Positions 62,356-64,000 of a stretch of 64,000 nucleotides of DNA are shown here, piece after piece (the first letter of the stretch is position 1; every line of letters begins with the position of its first letter). Both the position numbers and the translations under genes were made by a program. The DNA is from Arthrobacter echini (GTDB taxonomy: Bacteria; Actinomycetota; Actinomycetes; Actinomycetales; Micrococcaceae): positions 1-64,000 of the forward strand of contig NZ_SSWH01000006.1 in NCBI RefSeq assembly GCF_004803505.1, written 5' to 3'. The notes beneath the pieces are model-generated. The model ran no database searches, was not told the DNA's origin, and saw only the letters and a program-made list of their open reading frames with translations.

Positions 62356-63033
62356 TCAGAGGAGACGTCGCTCCGTGGCCCAGCGCGTGAGTTCGTGGCG
62401 CGAGGAGAGCTGCAATTTGCGGAGCACGGCCGAGACGTGCGTCTCGACGGTCTTGATCGAGATGAAGAGCTCCGTCGCCGTCTCGCGGTAGCTGTAGCCA
62501 CGCGCTATCAGGCGCATGACCTCGAGTTCGCGGCCCGAGAGACGGTCGAGTTCGTCGTCGACGGCGACGGCGGCAGTGCCGAACGCATCGAGGACGAACC
62601 CGGCGAGCCGGGGCGAGAACACGGCGTCCCCCGAGGCGATGCGCTGCACGGCGTCGGTGATCTCCGGCCCGGAGATGGTCTTCGTGACGTAACCGCGAGC
62701 GCCCGCACGGATGACGGCGACGACGTCCTCCGCGGAGTCGGAGACGCTCAGGGCGAGGAAGCGGGACGTGGTGGCGAACGCGGCGCAGCGGTGGATGACC
62801 TCCGCCCCGCCTCCCCCACGGCCGCCCGGCAGATGGACGTCGAGGAGGACGACGTCGGGCCCGGTGGCCCGGATCACCACCTCCGCCTCCTCGACCGTCG
62901 CCGCCTCGCCGACCACGCTGATGACGTCACCGAGAGTCGCGCGGAGACCGGAGCGGAAGATGGCGTGGTCATCGACGATCACCACGGACACGCGTGGCGG
63001 CTCTGCCCGGTGCGTTGATTCCCTGCTGGTCAT
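62356..63033 (-). CDS. NarL/FixJ-family response regulator
   Basis: A 225-residue two-domain regulator. The receiver domain has the acidic pair DD (21-22), the phosphorylation site Asp65 in VVLLDVHLPGG and Lys118. The LuxR-type helix-turn-helix spans about 165-222 (LSGRELEVMRLIARGYSYRE...TVETHVSAVLRKL). The ATG at 63033 overlaps the stop of the kinase gene, which fixes the start; a longer frame is antisense-like extension. Target genes are unknown. Confidence 0.92.
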   Translation of the reverse strand: MTSRESTHRAEPPRVSVVIVDDHAIFRSGLRATLGDVISVVGEAATVEEAEVVIRATGPDVVLLDVHLPGGRGGGGAEVIHRCAAFATTSRFLALSVSDSAEDVVAVIRAGARGYVTKTISGPEITDAVQRIASGDAVFSPRLAGFVLDAFGTAAVAVDDELDRLSGRELEVMRLIARGYSYRETATELFISIKTVETHVSAVLRKLQLSSRHELTRWATERRLL

Positions 63034-64000
63034 CCGGTGTCCTTCCTGCTCCCTGCGAGTCCGGAGGCCTTGTCCGGCAGGTCGTTGCCGCTGGTCCGGG
63101 GAAGCCGGAGGTGCACCTCCGTGCCGTCGGGTCCGGTCCTCAGGTCCGCTGAGCCTGCATTGCGCTGCATCCTGCTGTGGATCGACTCGCGTATTCCCGC
63201 GCGGTCCGCCGGCACCCGGTCGGGGTCGAAACCTGCTCCGCGGTCGCGCACGAACACGTCGATGCTGTCCGCGCGCGCCTCGAGATACACCGAGACCGCG
63301 ACGTGGGCGTGCTTCGCCGCGTTGAGCATCGCTTCCCGGGCCGCCTGCGCGAGCGCGTCCTCGCCGGGTCCGAGGAGCGCGTCTCCGACGGCCACCACCG
63401 CCACGGGGTGTCCGTACAGATCCTCGATCTCCCCTGCCGTCACGCGAAGGCGCTCGGCGAGACTCCCCGGATCCCGGGTCGGATCCGCGAACAGCCACTG
63501 GCGCAGTTCACGCTCCTGCGCCCGCGCCAGGCGCAGCACGTCCGCCTCCGAGTCTGCCCTGTTCTGGATCAGTGCGAGGGTCTGCAGGACGGAGTCGTGG
63601 AGGTGGGCTGCGATCTCGGCACGCTCCGTCTCCCGCACGCGGGAGGCCCGCTCGGTCTCCAGATCACGCCAGAACTTCAGTCCCCAGGGCGCCAGGACCA
63701 GACCGACGCCGGTGAGCACTGCGATGACGGCAACCAGGGTGGTCATGGTCAGTGACAGGGAATTGCTGCTCGAGAGCGCTACGAGGACCCCCGCGACCAC
63801 GAGGACGATACCCGCCAACAGGCGGAAGCCCCATCCACCCTTTGCCCCGTGTGCCTGGCTCATCACCCGGGCGCGCCGCGCCTCGTCCAGCTGGGACCAG
63901 GCCAGAGCGGCGCCGATGACCACCACGGAGACCGGAAGGAGGAATCCCCAGTCGGCCTCCACGCCGAGCAACTGGGCCAGGAGTGCAGCCGCCGCGATGA
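63030..64000 (-). CDS. Sensor histidine kinase, HisKA_3 family (5' end outside window)
   Basis: Partner of the response regulator above. The frame is open to the window edge, so the N-terminus is missing. Visible parts are three or four membrane segments, the H-box EIAAHLHDSVLQTLALIQ with the phosphorylated His, the N-box EAMLNAAKHA and the G-box DRGAGFD. The stretch ALAWSQLDEARRAR is typical of kinases with an N-terminal PspC domain, so such a domain probably lies just outside. Envelope stress sensing is a family-based guess. Confidence 0.88.
   Translation of the reverse strand, partial: IAAAALLAQLLGVEADWGFLLPVSVVVIGAALAWSQLDEARRARVMSQAHGAKGGWGFRLLAGIVLVVAGVLVALSSSNSLSLTMTTLVAVIAVLTGVGLVLAPWGLKFWRDLETERASRVRETERAEIAAHLHDSVLQTLALIQNRADSEADVLRLARAQERELRQWLFADPTRDPGSLAERLRVTAGEIEDLYGHPVAVVAVGDALLGPGEDALAQAAREAMLNAAKHAHVAVSVYLEARADSIDVFVRDRGAGFDPDRVPADRAGIRESIHSRMQRNAGSADLRTGPDGTEVHLRLPRTSGNDLPDKASGLAGSRKDTG

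Overview
The window is GC-rich actinobacterial chromosome, most likely Micrococcaceae (Arthrobacter sensu lato). The case rests on protein wording (RpoB opening MVASSTSN, RpoA of 336 residues, an Arg/Gly-rich S5 N-terminus), strong G/C preference at third codon positions, actinobacterial promoters with TAnnnT -10 boxes, and gene order. No insertion sequence, prophage, CRISPR array or rRNA operon was seen.

Layout. 1-83: 3' tail of an unidentified plus-strand gene. 120-9863: glgX, NAD(P)H-hydrate repair, acpS, glmS, coaA, a VanY-like lipoprotein and glmM. 10098-34192: almost the whole ribosomal-protein and translation superregion on the minus strand, read as separate units bounded by strong hairpins: str (rpsL-rpsG-fusA), tuf, S10 (rpsJ to rpsQ), spc (rplN to rplO), secY-adk-map, infA-rpmJ-rpsM-rpsK-rpoA-rplQ-truA, and rplM-rpsI. 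34483-42077: rpoBC. 42326-47925: a carotenoid and isoprenoid block (crtI, crtB, crtE, idi, a thiolase) lying between rpoB and rplL, which are adjacent in most bacteria. 48051-52405: rplJL, rplKA, nusG, secE and tRNA-Trp. 52631-53866: a class I aminotransferase. 53925-62276: an unusual complex-I-like operon. 62356-64000: a NarL-type two-component system cut by the window edge.

The most interesting system is the operon at 53925-62276. It encodes all seven complex I membrane subunits (NuoA, H, J, K, L, M, N) but no NuoC, E, F, G or I. In the place of nuoB-nuoD is one ORF (54266-55570) that by eye reads as a NuoB-like fold without any of the Fe-S cysteines, then a linker of about 100 residues rich in His, Met and Asp, then a shortened NuoD-like domain without the quinone-site histidines. 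Several channel residues are kept and some are changed. This looks like a redox-dead or re-purposed membrane arm. I recall that incomplete nuo sets have been noticed in Micrococcaceae, but cannot verify this; the fused NuoB/NuoD relic with a metal-binding-type linker is my reading of the sequence.

Other points of note are a 98-nt near-perfect hairpin between rpoB and rpoC, an L10 leader with a textbook attenuator, a 45-bp tandem repeat in the tail of rplQ, a frameshifted membrane-protein gene between tuf and rpsJ, and unusual GC-rich repeats between rpsM and rpsK. Start codons were moved from the longest ORF wherever a Shine-Dalgarno (SD) sequence or family length supported it.
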